NCBI RefSeq assembly: GCF_902506495.1 | Contig: NZ_LR733264.1 | Coordinates: forward strand, 1,477,312 to 1,541,311 | DNA from: Pseudomonas sp. 8O | GTDB taxonomy: Bacteria > Pseudomonadota > Gammaproteobacteria > Pseudomonadales > Pseudomonadaceae | DNA length: 64,000 nt | Direction of reading: 5' to 3' | Shown: in pieces, positions 17,671 through 26,881 of the stretch | Position numbering within the stretch: position 1 is the stretch's first letter | Layout: the number at the start of each line of letters is the position of its first letter | Notes under the pieces: model-generated | Told to the model about the DNA's origin: nothing | Database searches by the model: none | What the model saw: only the letters and a program-made list of their open reading frames with translations | Made by a program: the position numbers and the translations under genes

Positions 17671-18570
17671 TTAGGGCAACGCATACACGGGGAACAGCAG
17701 ACGTGCTCCGCCACGAAGCTCGCCCAGGTATTTACGCTGCATCTGTTCGATTTCGCCCGAGTGATACAGCTGGCTGATCACCGTATCCACCAGTAAACGG
17801 AAGTCCTCGTCGCTGCGCTCCAAAGCCAATGCCACCGGGGCAAACGTGAAGATGGTGTCGAGCAGCATCATCTGTTCACCCGCCCTGCTCTTCTGCAAGC
17901 CGTTCTGCAGCAGCATGCGCTCGGCGAAGAACGCATCGGCCTTACCCTCGGCTACCAGTTGCATGCCGTCCTCGTGGCTGCCGACGGTGGCCAACTGGGC
18001 GATCACGCCAAGCCTGCGCATCCTGTCGCGAATCCAGTCCTCGGTGATGCCGCCCTCCAGGGTGGCATAGGTGTGGTTGGCCAACCCCTGGTTGATGGTG
18101 GCGCGCCAGGTCGGGCCGGTGTGTGCCGCTTCGCCACTGAGCACCCGCAGCAGCGCTGCGGGTGCGTCCTTGCGCACGACCACGGATAACCCGGCGGTAT
18201 ATACCGGACGCGAAAAGCTCACCGATTTGCGTCGTTCCAGGGTTTCCAGCGTCGGGGTGCAAAGGATATCTATCTTGCCTGTCTGAATTGCACCACCCGC
18301 CGTATCCTCACTCACTGCCAGGTAAACCACCTCCAGATCGTTCAGGCCCAGCTCTGCCTTGAGCCTGTCGGCAACCTTCAGACACAGGTCGATGCCGTAA
18401 CCGTTGACTGTACCGCTCTCCGCGCTGGTGAACGGCGCAAGATCGGGCAGGTAGCCAAGGGTGAAGGTATTGTTCGCGCGCACGCGTTCGAGCGTATCTG
18501 CACCAACTTGCATAGCTGGTAGACCAAGCAGAATGGTGAAGAACAGACTGATAAATTTGTGGGGCTTCAT
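17671..18570 (-). CDS. transporter substrate-binding domain protein (type 2 periplasmic binding fold)
   Basis: A 299-residue secreted protein: signal peptide to about residue 25 (ending MQVGA), then a SBP_bac_3 domain with 'FTLGYLPDLAPFTSAE', 'GYGIDLCLKVADRL' and 'AFFAERMLL' blocks typical of polar amino acid ABC binding proteins. No ABC permease or ATPase gene is adjacent. It follows potE by 49 bases on the same strand and so may belong to the decarboxylase operon, perhaps capturing the basic amino acid substrate; that is inference. An ATG six bases upstream (18576) is an alternative start, but the AGGA site is better placed for 18570. Confidence 0.8.
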   Translation of the reverse strand: MKPHKFISLFFTILLGLPAMQVGADTLERVRANNTFTLGYLPDLAPFTSAESGTVNGYGIDLCLKVADRLKAELGLNDLEVVYLAVSEDTAGGAIQTGKIDILCTPTLETLERRKSVSFSRPVYTAGLSVVVRKDAPAALLRVLSGEAAHTGPTWRATINQGLANHTYATLEGGITEDWIRDRMRRLGVIAQLATVGSHEDGMQLVAEGKADAFFAERMLLQNGLQKSRAGEQMMLLDTIFTFAPVALALERSDEDFRLLVDTVISQLYHSGEIEQMQRKYLGELRGGARLLFPVYALP

Positions 18571-18619
18571 GTTCATATCCTGTCCCTACATGCGAATTTT
18601 TGGCTCTCGAAAACCCTGC

Positions 18620-19951
18620 CTAACCCTGGGTCGCAACGAACGGCCGCTCATTCACGAATCGTTTGGCGATGAAGCCGTAGAGCAGATAACCGATCGCCAG
18701 CACGATGGTGGCCCCAAACACGGCATCTTTGCCGGAGGCGTAAATCGCGAAGAATGAATAGGCCATCGCAATCAGCAGCACCAGCAGGTTACGGCTGTAC
18801 ACCGATCCGCTCACATCGGCCTTGTGCATCATCACCAGCAAACTGGTGAGCGCGGTTACGTAGGGAATCAGGTTGGTCACCGCCGCCAGGCTGACCAACT
18901 TGCCGAACTGCTCGCTGGCGTTGGGTGAGATGGTCGACACGGCCAGCACGGTCTGCAACACGCCGCAGACAATCATGCCGATGATCGGCGCGTTCGCTGC
19001 AGAGACCCTGGAAAATACTTTGGGGAACATGCCCTGATCGGCGGTCATCTTGGCGGTCTGCGCCAGGGTGAATTGCCAGCCCAGCAGCGAACCGATGCAG
19101 GCCATCACCGCCAGCGCCATGATGATGTTGCCCACCAGAGGGTTGAACATCTTCGCATACACATAGGCGAACGGAGCCGAGGAATTGGCCAGCTCGGCGT
19201 TCGGCACGATGCCCTGGATCACGGTGGTCGACAGCACATACACCACCGCCGCGCCCAGGGTGCCGAACAGGCAGGCCAGCGGCACGTTGCGCTTGGGATC
19301 CTCCACGGCATCGGAGCTCTGCGCCGCTGACTCCATGCCAAGGAACGCCCACAGGGTCAACGGGATACTCTGGATGATTGCTTCATTGACAGCGATGTTG
19401 TTCGGGTTCCAGGCAGCGGCGAATATCTCAGGCTTGAAGAAGAACCAGCCGATCAGGCAAAGCCCCGCCACCGGAATGATTACGCCCCAGACGGTGATGG
19501 TGCCGATTTTGCCGGTAATGCTCGGGCCGCCAAAGTTGGCCACAGTGGTCAGCCAAAGCAGCCCGACAGTGCCGATGAACAAAGGGATGGCACCGCTGCT
19601 CAGCCAGGGCATGAAGGACGACAGGTAGCCGACCGCGGAAATGCCAATCGCTACGTTGCCAATCGCCAGCGACAGGAAATAGAGGAACGAGCACATGAAG
19701 AACGCCGACTTGCCGTGCGCCTCCTCGCTGTAGGCCGACATGCCGCCCGAGCGGTTGCACAGCAATCCGCATTGCGCGAAGCAATAGGCGATCGCCATGG
19801 AACCGACAGCGGTGATGATCCAGGACAGCAACGAAACCGCCCCTAGTTGCGCCATATTGGAAGGCAGCATGATGATGCCCGACCCCATCATGTTGACCGC
19901 CACCAGGGTGGTGAGGCCCACCAGCCCCATCTTCTTGCTTGAATCAGCCAT
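18620..19951 (-). CDS. potE: PotE-type putrescine-ornithine (or cadaverine-lysine) antiporter
   Basis: A 443-residue, 12-helix transporter of the APC basic amino acid/polyamine antiporter group. The N-terminal 'VAVNMMGSGIIMLPSNMA' block in helix 1 and 'GMESAAQSSDAVEDPKRNVP' after helix 6 are the family signatures. Such antiporters import ornithine or lysine and export the diamine made from it, which consumes protons and generates a gradient. It lies 70 bases after a fold-I decarboxylase gene on the same strand, the usual pairing. Whether it prefers putrescine or cadaverine cannot be told. Confidence 0.9.
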   Translation of the reverse strand: MADSSKKMGLVGLTTLVAVNMMGSGIIMLPSNMAQLGAVSLLSWIITAVGSMAIAYCFAQCGLLCNRSGGMSAYSEEAHGKSAFFMCSFLYFLSLAIGNVAIGISAVGYLSSFMPWLSSGAIPLFIGTVGLLWLTTVANFGGPSITGKIGTITVWGVIIPVAGLCLIGWFFFKPEIFAAAWNPNNIAVNEAIIQSIPLTLWAFLGMESAAQSSDAVEDPKRNVPLACLFGTLGAAVVYVLSTTVIQGIVPNAELANSSAPFAYVYAKMFNPLVGNIIMALAVMACIGSLLGWQFTLAQTAKMTADQGMFPKVFSRVSAANAPIIGMIVCGVLQTVLAVSTISPNASEQFGKLVSLAAVTNLIPYVTALTSLLVMMHKADVSGSVYSRNLLVLLIAMAYSFFAIYASGKDAVFGATIVLAIGYLLYGFIAKRFVNERPFVATQG

Positions 19952-19999
19952 ACCAGACTCCTCGCGCGTTCCGCGACGGCGGCCTGTGCCAGGGCTTGG

Positions 20000-20021
20000 C
20001 GCCCGGACAAGAAGCCGGGCG
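20000..20021 (-). other. hairpin between decarboxylase and potE
   Basis: CGCCCGG and CCGGGCG (20000-20006 and 20015-20021) form a 7-base stem directly after the decarboxylase stop, with no T-run. It could stabilise the upstream message or lower expression of the transporter relative to the enzyme. Confidence 0.35.
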
Positions 20022-22310
20022 TTACTGTTTGACGACGTAGACCTTGTAAGTCAGCTCGCCCCCATCATGTTCCACTTCGACGCCGTGGTTGTCGTGCCCG
20101 AAGCCCGGGAAATGGCTGTCGAACAACTCCATGGCTAGCAGGTAATCAATGATGGCGCGCTTGTCAGCGCCGGCCTTTTCGCCGGGCATCATCAGCGGGA
20201 TGCCCGGCGGATAAGGCACGATCTGTACCGCCACGGTGCGGTCAAGCATGTCGCGCACGGCGATCTGCTCGATCTCACCCTTCACCAGACGCGCATAGGT
20301 GTCGCGCGGTGAGGACACCGGGTCGGGCAGCAGGCTGAACGCTGCATCCATGTTCTGCAGCAAGCGTGAATCCAGCATGTCCCGATGCATCGCTTCGGCC
20401 AGATCGCGCAGGCCCATGCCGGCATAGCGCTCGGGATGGCTGGCAAGCAGATCGGGCATGACCTGCTCCAGCGACGCGTTGGCGTCGTAGTAGCGCTTGA
20501 ACTCCATCAGCCCGGCAACCAGCGAGCCCCACTTGCCTCGAGTCACACCGATACTGAACAGCACCAGGATGGAATACGGCTCGGTCTTCTCCGCCACGAT
20601 GCCGCGGCTGGAGAGGAAGGAAGACACCAACGGCGCAGGAATACCGCTGTTCTGCATTTCGCCTTCCAGTGTCTGACCAGGGGTCAGCACGGTTACCTTG
20701 ATCGGGTCGAGCATGCAGTAGTCCATGCCGAGGTCGCCGAAGCCATGCCACTTGGCCCCCGGTTTGAGAATCCAGGCGTCGCCGCGGCGCAGCTTCTGCG
20801 GATCGATATCGGCAAACGGTACGCCGTCCACCTCATCGGGCTGCCAGATGCCAAACCACCAGTCCTGAGCATCGCGCTCGCGTATCTCGTTACCCAGTCG
20901 AGTCATGGCCTGGCGGAAGGCAATGGCTTCGCCAATGGACTCGTCGGTGAGGTACTCGCCGGCATCACCCATCATCTTCGCCGACACGTCGGTGGAAGCG
21001 ATGATGCTGTACTGCGGGGATGTCGAGGTGTGCATCATGAAGGCTTCGTTGAAAAGCGCCGGCTTGACCGGCACCTTGCCCGAGCGAATATGGATCATCG
21101 ACGCCTGCGACAGCGCGGCGAGAAGCTTGTGAGTCGAGTGGGTGACGGTCACCGTGGCATCGTCGGCATGCCGTTCACCGCGGTGCATGCCGTAACGCCC
21201 CTCGTAAAGTGGGCTGAAGCGCGCGTAGGCATACCAGGCTTCGTCGTAGTGGATGCGATCGACCGTCTTGCTCAGCTCGCGGGTGGTGGTCTGCACGTTG
21301 TAGCAAAGCCCGTCGTAGGTCGAGTTGGTCAGCACCGCCAGGACCGGCAGCGCCTGCTTGTCTCGGGCCAACGGGCTTTCCGCACGTTTCTGCGCGACCG
21401 CTTCGGGGCTCAGCTCGCTCTGCGGTACCGGGCCGATGAGGCCGCGCGCATTGCGTCGTGGGCGCAGGTACAACGGCACGGCGCCAGACATGTTCAGCGC
21501 GTAGTTCAGTGACTTGTGGCAGTTGCGGTCGACCAGTACGGCATCACCGTCGGTCACCGAGGCATGCAGGATGATCTGGTTGCTGGCCGAGCTGCCGCCC
21601 ACCGAGAAGAAGGTGAAGTCGGCTCCGAACACTCGGGCAGCGTGGCGTTCAGCCTCCGCCATCGGCCCTGAGTGATCATTCAACGAGCCCAGTTCACCAA
21701 CCGATACGCTAAGGTCCGAGCGGAGCATTTGCTCGCCGTAGAAATCCAGAAAGCTGCGCCCCACTGCCGTCTTCATGAAGGCAGTGCCGCCTGTGTGGCC
21801 TGGGGTGTGCCAGGAATACTCACAAGTGTCGGCGAAGTTGACCAGCGCGCCGAAGAACGGTGGCAGGACACTGTCTAGGTAGCGCTTCGCGGCCGCCGCG
21901 ATACGTCCGGCGATGAATTCCGGGCTATCTTCCGGCAGCCAGATAAAACCGTCGATAGACTCGATGAACTCCAGTGGCACACGGTGCTGATGGGATTGTG
22001 TCATCCCAAGCAGCAGAGGCAATTGGGCGGTGCGCCGGCGAATGAGCTGGATGACCTTCTGCGCCCCCTCCAGGTCCTGCTCGCACAAAGCCCAGCCGAG
22101 GATTACGCAGCAATAAGCAGGGCTGGCGAGAAACGCCACCTCTGCGTCGTCCAGCGACCGCACCAGCTCCACTTCAAGATCATGCTCATGCAATGCGCGC
22201 ATGATCGCCTGGGCGCTGTTGTGCACGACGCCGTCGTCGTAGCCCTGGTTGTTGGCGACGATCAAGACCGGATAGCGGTGTGCCAGGGTGGGAGGAAGCG
22301 AATGACTCAT
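20022..22310 (-). CDS. Orn/Lys/Arg decarboxylase (fold I, PLP-dependent), first copy
   Basis: A 762-residue inducible-type basic amino acid decarboxylase: an N-terminal receiver-like wing domain (residues 1-140), the PLP domain with PGHTGG (170-175), DEAW (356-359) and the Schiff-base lysine Lys395 in HSTHK, and a C-terminal 'PYPPGIPLMMPGE' domain. These enzymes decarboxylate ornithine, lysine or arginine and form decamers. Adjacent potE favours ornithine or lysine. It is the second gene of a four-gene run, 66 bases after its paralogue. The nearest known relative type in Pseudomonas is the lysine decarboxylase LdcA, so lysine is equally possible. Confidence 0.9.
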   Translation of the reverse strand: MSHSLPPTLAHRYPVLIVANNQGYDDGVVHNSAQAIMRALHEHDLEVELVRSLDDAEVAFLASPAYCCVILGWALCEQDLEGAQKVIQLIRRRTAQLPLLLGMTQSHQHRVPLEFIESIDGFIWLPEDSPEFIAGRIAAAAKRYLDSVLPPFFGALVNFADTCEYSWHTPGHTGGTAFMKTAVGRSFLDFYGEQMLRSDLSVSVGELGSLNDHSGPMAEAERHAARVFGADFTFFSVGGSSASNQIILHASVTDGDAVLVDRNCHKSLNYALNMSGAVPLYLRPRRNARGLIGPVPQSELSPEAVAQKRAESPLARDKQALPVLAVLTNSTYDGLCYNVQTTTRELSKTVDRIHYDEAWYAYARFSPLYEGRYGMHRGERHADDATVTVTHSTHKLLAALSQASMIHIRSGKVPVKPALFNEAFMMHTSTSPQYSIIASTDVSAKMMGDAGEYLTDESIGEAIAFRQAMTRLGNEIRERDAQDWWFGIWQPDEVDGVPFADIDPQKLRRGDAWILKPGAKWHGFGDLGMDYCMLDPIKVTVLTPGQTLEGEMQNSGIPAPLVSSFLSSRGIVAEKTEPYSILVLFSIGVTRGKWGSLVAGLMEFKRYYDANASLEQVMPDLLASHPERYAGMGLRDLAEAMHRDMLDSRLLQNMDAAFSLLPDPVSSPRDTYARLVKGEIEQIAVRDMLDRTVAVQIVPYPPGIPLMMPGEKAGADKRAIIDYLLAMELFDSHFPGFGHDNHGVEVEHDGGELTYKVYVVKQ

Positions 22311-22376
22311 GAATGAATCCTCTTGAGAGGGGCCTTGAGGGGCGTCAGAGCTGACTACGGCATGGCTGTGGGTTGG

Positions 22377-24677
22377 CTACTTCAGACACCAGAAGTAGTA
22401 ATCTCCGTCCTTGTGCTCGGCCCCGGATACTTCCTTCTCAAATCCCGGAAAACGGTTGCCCCAGTCCTGTAAGGCCGAGATGTAACTGAGCCAGGGTCCG
22501 TCCAACGGCCCCAGATTCTCGCCGGGCATGACAATCGGGATTCCCGGCGGGTAAGGCATGACACCGACGCCGGTAATCCTGTTGGCCGCCTGGCTGATCG
22601 CCAGCAATTCCGCATTGCCGGTCTGCAGGGCCTGGAAAGCGGCGCGTGGACTCAGCTCGATCAGCGGGAGCTGGCTGAAAGCCGCAGCCTGGAGGTAGTC
22701 CATGCGACTGCTGCGCATGTGCTCGAACATTTCGCGACTCAAATCACGCAGTCCCATGCCGTCATAGCGATTGGGGTGTTGTGCAACCAGATCAGGCAGG
22801 ACCTGCTTCAACGACAGGTTGCAGTCGTAATGGCGCTTGAAGGCCAACATCACGTTTATCAGCGTGGCCCACTTGCCTTTCGTCACGCCGATGCTGAACA
22901 GGCACAGCACCATGAAGTCGGTGATGCGCGAGGCGACGATATTGTTGCGGTAAAGGAAAGCCCCGAGGATGGGTGCGGGAATACCTTCGGCTTCCAGCTC
23001 TCCGTTATCGCCCATACCCGGCACCATGATGCCAACCTTGATGGGATCGAGCAGGCACCAGCCCTCCTCCAGCCCGGCGAAGCCGTGCCATGTATCCCCC
23101 GGCTTCAGTTCCCAACACGCCGGATCGCTTGCCAGTTGCTCGGGATCCGCATCGACGAAATCAACCAGAGTGCCGCTCTTGTCGCGAATCTGTGGCGCGT
23201 TCCAGGGCTGGAAGAACCACTCCCCCTTGCTGGCAAATTCACGATGCACTCGCGCCAGAGCCTGGCGAAAATCTACCGCCTCGCGAATCGAATCCTGTGT
23301 AAGGGCGTAGCCGCCATTGCCGTCCATCATCGCCGCACCTACCTCGTTCGAGGCGAACATGCTGTATAGCGGTGAGGTGCTGGCCTGTATGACGAAGGAT
23401 TCGTTGAAGCGGCTGTGCTCGATGGGATTGCGGCCGTTACGAATATGGATGAACGAGGACTGCGACAGTGCCGCAAGCAGCTTGTGAGTGGAGTGCGTGG
23501 CAAACACCGTCGGCCCGTCGCCTGGGTATGCAAGCGGATCGCCACGCATGGCGTAACGCCCCTTGTACAGTGGGTTGAACCGGGCGTAGCCGTACCAGGC
23601 CTCGTCGAAGTGGATGCGGTCGATGCTCTGCGCCAGCAGGCCTTCGGCGCGCTCGGCGTTCAGGCACATACCGTCGTAGGTACAGTTGGTCAGAACGCCA
23701 TAGACCGGGTGTCCGCTCTGAGCCTGACTACGCAGAGGATGGTTGGCAATGGCAGTGGCAATGCGCTGCGGGTCGAACTGCTCCGGCAGCAGTGGGCCGA
23801 TAATGCCGAAGCGGTTACGGGTCGGCGTCATGTACACCGGCAGTCCACCGGACAGCACTAGCCCCTGCTCGACGGATTTGTGACAGTTGCGATCGCACAG
23901 CGCGAATTGGTTTTCCCCCACGCACGCCATGAAGATTGCGCGATTCGAGCCTGAGGTACCGTTGAGCACCGCATAACTGACGTGGGCGCCGAACACACGC
24001 GCTGCATAGGCCTCAGAGGCGCCAACCGGGCCGCTATGGTCGAGTACCGACCCCAAGTTGCCGCGCTCAATTCCGCCATCGGCTCGAAACAGGTTCTCGC
24101 CGAAGAAATCGAAGAACACTCTGCCAACGGGTGATTTGGTGAAAGCAATGCCGCCCTGGTGACCAGGTGCAGCCCAGGAATGCTCATCCTTCAGAGCGTA
24201 GCGGATCAGCGCATTGGTAAAGGGTGGCATCAGGTTCTCGAGGTAACGCTCGATCGAGGCAGTGATTCGCCCAGCAATAAAGGGGGCTGTATCCTCAAGC
24301 AGCCATACACACTCATCTGCCAGACCCATGGCCTCGACCGTAATGCTGCGATTGGCGTTGCGGTCGGCCATCAAGAATACCGGGACGCGGTCGTAGCGCT
24401 GGCGAATAGCTCGCAGCAGCTCAACCGCCTGGGCATGGCTCTGAGAATCGTTGCGGCCTAGCGTCCAGTCAACGCAAATGCAGTGCAGAGCGGCATCGGA
24501 AATTACCGTGGCCATGCCATCCTCAAACGACGCTGCGCTGATGACCTCAGTGCTGTGGTTTTGAAACTCGTTTATTAATTCGTTCAGCATCCTGCCGCGG
24601 CCGCTGGCGGGATTAATCACATCATCATCGATAAATAGGACGCGCTTTTTCAGTTGTATGTTGGTTCGCCCTATCAT
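22377..24677 (-). CDS. Orn/Lys/Arg decarboxylase (fold I, PLP-dependent), second copy
   Basis: A 766-residue paralogue of the next gene with all key elements: wing domain starting 'RVLFIDDDV', PGHQGG (171-176), DEAW (359-362), Schiff-base Lys399 in HSTHK and the late 'PYPPGIPIVMPGE' block. The two proteins differ over most of their length, so this is an old duplication or two acquired specificities, not a recent copy. The substrate-side residues differ ('SWAAPGHQGG' against 'SWHTPGHTGG'), consistent with a different amino acid. AGAGGG lies seven bases before the ATG. It is the first gene of the run and has a long AT-rich leader. Confidence 0.88.
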   Translation of the reverse strand: MIGRTNIQLKKRVLFIDDDVINPASGRGRMLNELINEFQNHSTEVISAASFEDGMATVISDAALHCICVDWTLGRNDSQSHAQAVELLRAIRQRYDRVPVFLMADRNANRSITVEAMGLADECVWLLEDTAPFIAGRITASIERYLENLMPPFTNALIRYALKDEHSWAAPGHQGGIAFTKSPVGRVFFDFFGENLFRADGGIERGNLGSVLDHSGPVGASEAYAARVFGAHVSYAVLNGTSGSNRAIFMACVGENQFALCDRNCHKSVEQGLVLSGGLPVYMTPTRNRFGIIGPLLPEQFDPQRIATAIANHPLRSQAQSGHPVYGVLTNCTYDGMCLNAERAEGLLAQSIDRIHFDEAWYGYARFNPLYKGRYAMRGDPLAYPGDGPTVFATHSTHKLLAALSQSSFIHIRNGRNPIEHSRFNESFVIQASTSPLYSMFASNEVGAAMMDGNGGYALTQDSIREAVDFRQALARVHREFASKGEWFFQPWNAPQIRDKSGTLVDFVDADPEQLASDPACWELKPGDTWHGFAGLEEGWCLLDPIKVGIMVPGMGDNGELEAEGIPAPILGAFLYRNNIVASRITDFMVLCLFSIGVTKGKWATLINVMLAFKRHYDCNLSLKQVLPDLVAQHPNRYDGMGLRDLSREMFEHMRSSRMDYLQAAAFSQLPLIELSPRAAFQALQTGNAELLAISQAANRITGVGVMPYPPGIPIVMPGENLGPLDGPWLSYISALQDWGNRFPGFEKEVSGAEHKDGDYYFWCLK

Positions 24678-25073
24678 CTCTCAACCCTCTGCTAAAAGAA
24701 TGCTCCAGGCGCACTTACGCAAACGCCAGAATGTGGCGCGCACGCATATGAAAAGTCTTATATCCAGGCGCTTCAGGCAGGCTGGGAAACGGGCGAACAA
24801 CACCCCAGAGAGCGTCGAGTTCCTTTCGATAGTTTTCTCACAATAGCGTGTTTTAAAAAAAGTAAAGGAAACTCGTCCGGGCTGGCGACGAACGGCTAAA
24901 GAGGATAGTTACTGCAAGCACCAAGAGTGCGGCATCTATTTGTTTTTAATTGAATATCGCCCGCCTGACTGGGCCGTTCAGTTGCCGAAAAATAGCGCAT
25001 CACATAACAGAAACACAAGAAAAGATAGCGCTATCATCTTGGGTTAATAATTATTGGCTATGACGCCGTGTCG
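24678..25073. other. AT-rich leader/promoter region of the decarboxylase operon
   Basis: No full gene. On the minus strand it would form a long leader before the first decarboxylase. It contains a 12-base perfect palindrome (25024-25035), the AT-rich TTAATAATTATT (25044-25055), and very short minus-strand frames: one of ten codons at 24715-24747 and one of 22 codons from a GTG at 24841. Confidence 0.5.
25024..25035. promoter_or_regulatory. perfect palindrome GATAGCGCTATC
   Basis: A 12-base perfect palindrome with partly symmetric flanks (AAGA before, TCTT after, offset by one base) between the decarboxylase operon and the small gene at 25074. It could be an operator for an operon regulator; no regulator gene is adjacent. 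Confidence 0.35.
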
Positions 25074-25451
25074 CTAAATTTTAAAACGATACAATGACAG
25101 GGAGGTGTACATTTTGACTTGCCTCGCGCTGCACATGGCAAAATACGAGTCAGGAAATTTTACGCTGAGGCTGTAATACGCAGTATTCAGCACCATGCGA
25201 CTCTGCCGCCAATCATTGCAGGATTGTGTGCGGCTCGATTTCCCCTCGCACATATCGCCCCGACTCAACGAATGGTTCCCGCATGACGTGCTCGTAATGA
25301 CATCACCAGTTTCCAGGTCGAGTTCAATCGCAAGCGAATGGCAGTATCGGGAATCGCAAAATACGACGCTCCGGAACATGAAAATGGGCACGAAGAAGTA
25401 TGAAGAGCATAGCCAGTCGCGGCGAGACCCAGAACAACCTAAGCGCGACAT
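25074..25451 (-). CDS. unassigned cysteine-rich small protein
   Basis: A 125-residue frame that I do not recognise. From about residue 15 it has a hydrophobic stretch 'WLCSSYFFVPIFMF' that could be a signal or anchor, followed by a cysteine-containing part ('SRYCHSLAIELDLETGDVITSTSCGNHSL') with a possible disulfide-stabilised domain. The start is chosen because it lies seven bases after the stop of the upstream membrane protein on the same strand; the frame is open further up. The ribosome site is weak and base composition is AT-richer than the core, so it may not be a real gene. Confidence 0.35.
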   Translation of the reverse strand: MSRLGCSGSRRDWLCSSYFFVPIFMFRSVVFCDSRYCHSLAIELDLETGDVITSTSCGNHSLSRGDMCEGKSSRTQSCNDWRQSRMVLNTAYYSLSVKFPDSYFAMCSARQVKMYTSLSLYRFKI

Positions 25452-25458
25452 TGACAAT

Positions 25459-25803
25459 TCACTCTGCCCGAAAACTCCAGACCAGCTGCACCATTCTGAT
25501 GGCAACAACCAAATAAAAAGACCATAGAAAAATCTGAATTATCATCCGATAACGCAGACGTGCAACACGGTGCAAGGCATCACTAATGTTCAGGAACATC
25601 AGCACTGCAGAAATCAGGATCAGCCCAGACCCAGTTAGCTTGGCACCCACCAGCGCCAGAAACATCGACTGCTCGCTGTGCAATGCACTTGTCCCTGCTG
25701 CAAACAGCAGCGCGCATACCAACAGGTTTTTCACATTATCGAAGACTTTGGTGCAGAGATCGTTTTCTAGAAATTTGATATAGATTTTCCATGCTGTCTT
25801 CAT
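25459..25803 (-). CDS. small membrane protein of unknown function
   Basis: A 114-residue protein with three hydrophobic segments (about residues 26-45, 48-68 and 84-108) separated by short polar loops; the middle reads 'LVGAKLTGSGLILISAVLMFLNISDALHRVARLRYR'. No known domain is recognised. It lies about 50 bases downstream of the DUF2955 gene on the same strand and could be the tail of that export operon. AAGGTGAACC precedes the ATG. Confidence 0.55.
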   Translation of the reverse strand: MKTAWKIYIKFLENDLCTKVFDNVKNLLVCALLFAAGTSALHSEQSMFLALVGAKLTGSGLILISAVLMFLNISDALHRVARLRYRMIIQIFLWSFYLVVAIRMVQLVWSFRAE

Positions 25804-25852
25804 GGTTCACCTTCGCTCAGTTCTATCATCGGGCCTTAAACGTCAGTTTTTT

Positions 25853-26881
25853 CTATTCCACCTGTCGAGGTCTGGGCCATAGCACAGCGGCCAGAGTGAC
25901 TGCATAGCAACTTGCAGCCAGAACATAGGCGATACGTGTCGCAAACAGATCAGGCGTACTGTTGGGCAAGGGCGATATACCGAGCCCGAAAAGGACAAGG
26001 AAAACGATCAGTCCGCCGCCAAAAACTCTTTGCTGGCCACCTCCCATTGCCGCTTTGCCTGCGAAAAGCAAACTTACCAGCAGTGCAATCAATACAACCA
26101 GCCACAAACTCGGGTGCAGCTGGAACAGCGCAAACGCCATAGAAGCTACGACACCACCAAGCAAATTGACCGCGACCAGGCCAATCGCCGCGCGCAAACT
26201 CATGCCCGGCTCCAGCTGGTTGAGTAACGAGGCTACGGTGATCGGAACGACCATGGCGGTGGCAAGACGAGAGTCGCTAAGGCACAGAACAACGATAGCG
26301 AGCAGGATCGAGGCATTGGCCGTGGCTTGCCGGGTTATCAGTGCGCCACCATGCAGCGGTACAATCTGGACGGCTGGGCGGTCAACGGCCGGATCTGGCA
26401 GCAGCGCGTGGGCGCCCCATGCCAGCAGTGTCGCAATGCCGATGGCCTTGGCGAACATCGATACAATCCACTCACCCAGGTCACGATGCACAATGTCGAG
26501 CAATGGGACGACCACACCGATCACCAGCATCAGACCCGGCCCGGCCCCACCTCGTTGCCGACCTTGAGCCTCAAAACAGCTGAAGTAGAAAAGCCACAAC
26601 AGCGGCGCGAGTACCAAAGGGCGCTCTCGGAACAAGCCGGTGGCAAGTACCAGCAGCGAGCCACTCAGGCAGATGATCAGAACGGTTGCCACCCCCTGGC
26701 GCAAGGTCATGGGGTGGGGGCTGGCCAGCAGAAACTGTGCAGCAAACATCGGTGCCAGAAATGGCAGCGGGTCGCCTAGCACCAGCCCCATGCAAAGCCC
26801 CAGAGGTACTGCAAGGGCAACCCGCAGCCCTAGACGTCTTGCCCTGAATGACGTTAGTCGAAAAGCATCGTTAGTTGACAT
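25853..26881 (-). CDS. DUF2955/FUSC-like inner membrane protein
   Basis: A 342-residue membrane protein with two sets of hydrophobic helices, beginning 'RLGLRVALAVPLGLCMGLVLG' and repeated in the second half ('QATANASILLAIVVLCLSD'). This matches DUF2955, a relative of the aromatic acid exporter (FUSC/AaeB) family. In such systems the membrane protein works with an HlyD-type adaptor to export aromatic acids or similar compounds. Its start overlaps the adaptor gene by 11 bases, so the two are coupled. Substrate unknown. Confidence 0.8.
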   Translation of the reverse strand: MSTNDAFRLTSFRARRLGLRVALAVPLGLCMGLVLGDPLPFLAPMFAAQFLLASPHPMTLRQGVATVLIICLSGSLLVLATGLFRERPLVLAPLLWLFYFSCFEAQGRQRGGAGPGLMLVIGVVVPLLDIVHRDLGEWIVSMFAKAIGIATLLAWGAHALLPDPAVDRPAVQIVPLHGGALITRQATANASILLAIVVLCLSDSRLATAMVVPITVASLLNQLEPGMSLRAAIGLVAVNLLGGVVASMAFALFQLHPSLWLVVLIALLVSLLFAGKAAMGGGQQRVFGGGLIVFLVLFGLGISPLPNSTPDLFATRIAYVLAASCYAVTLAAVLWPRPRQVE

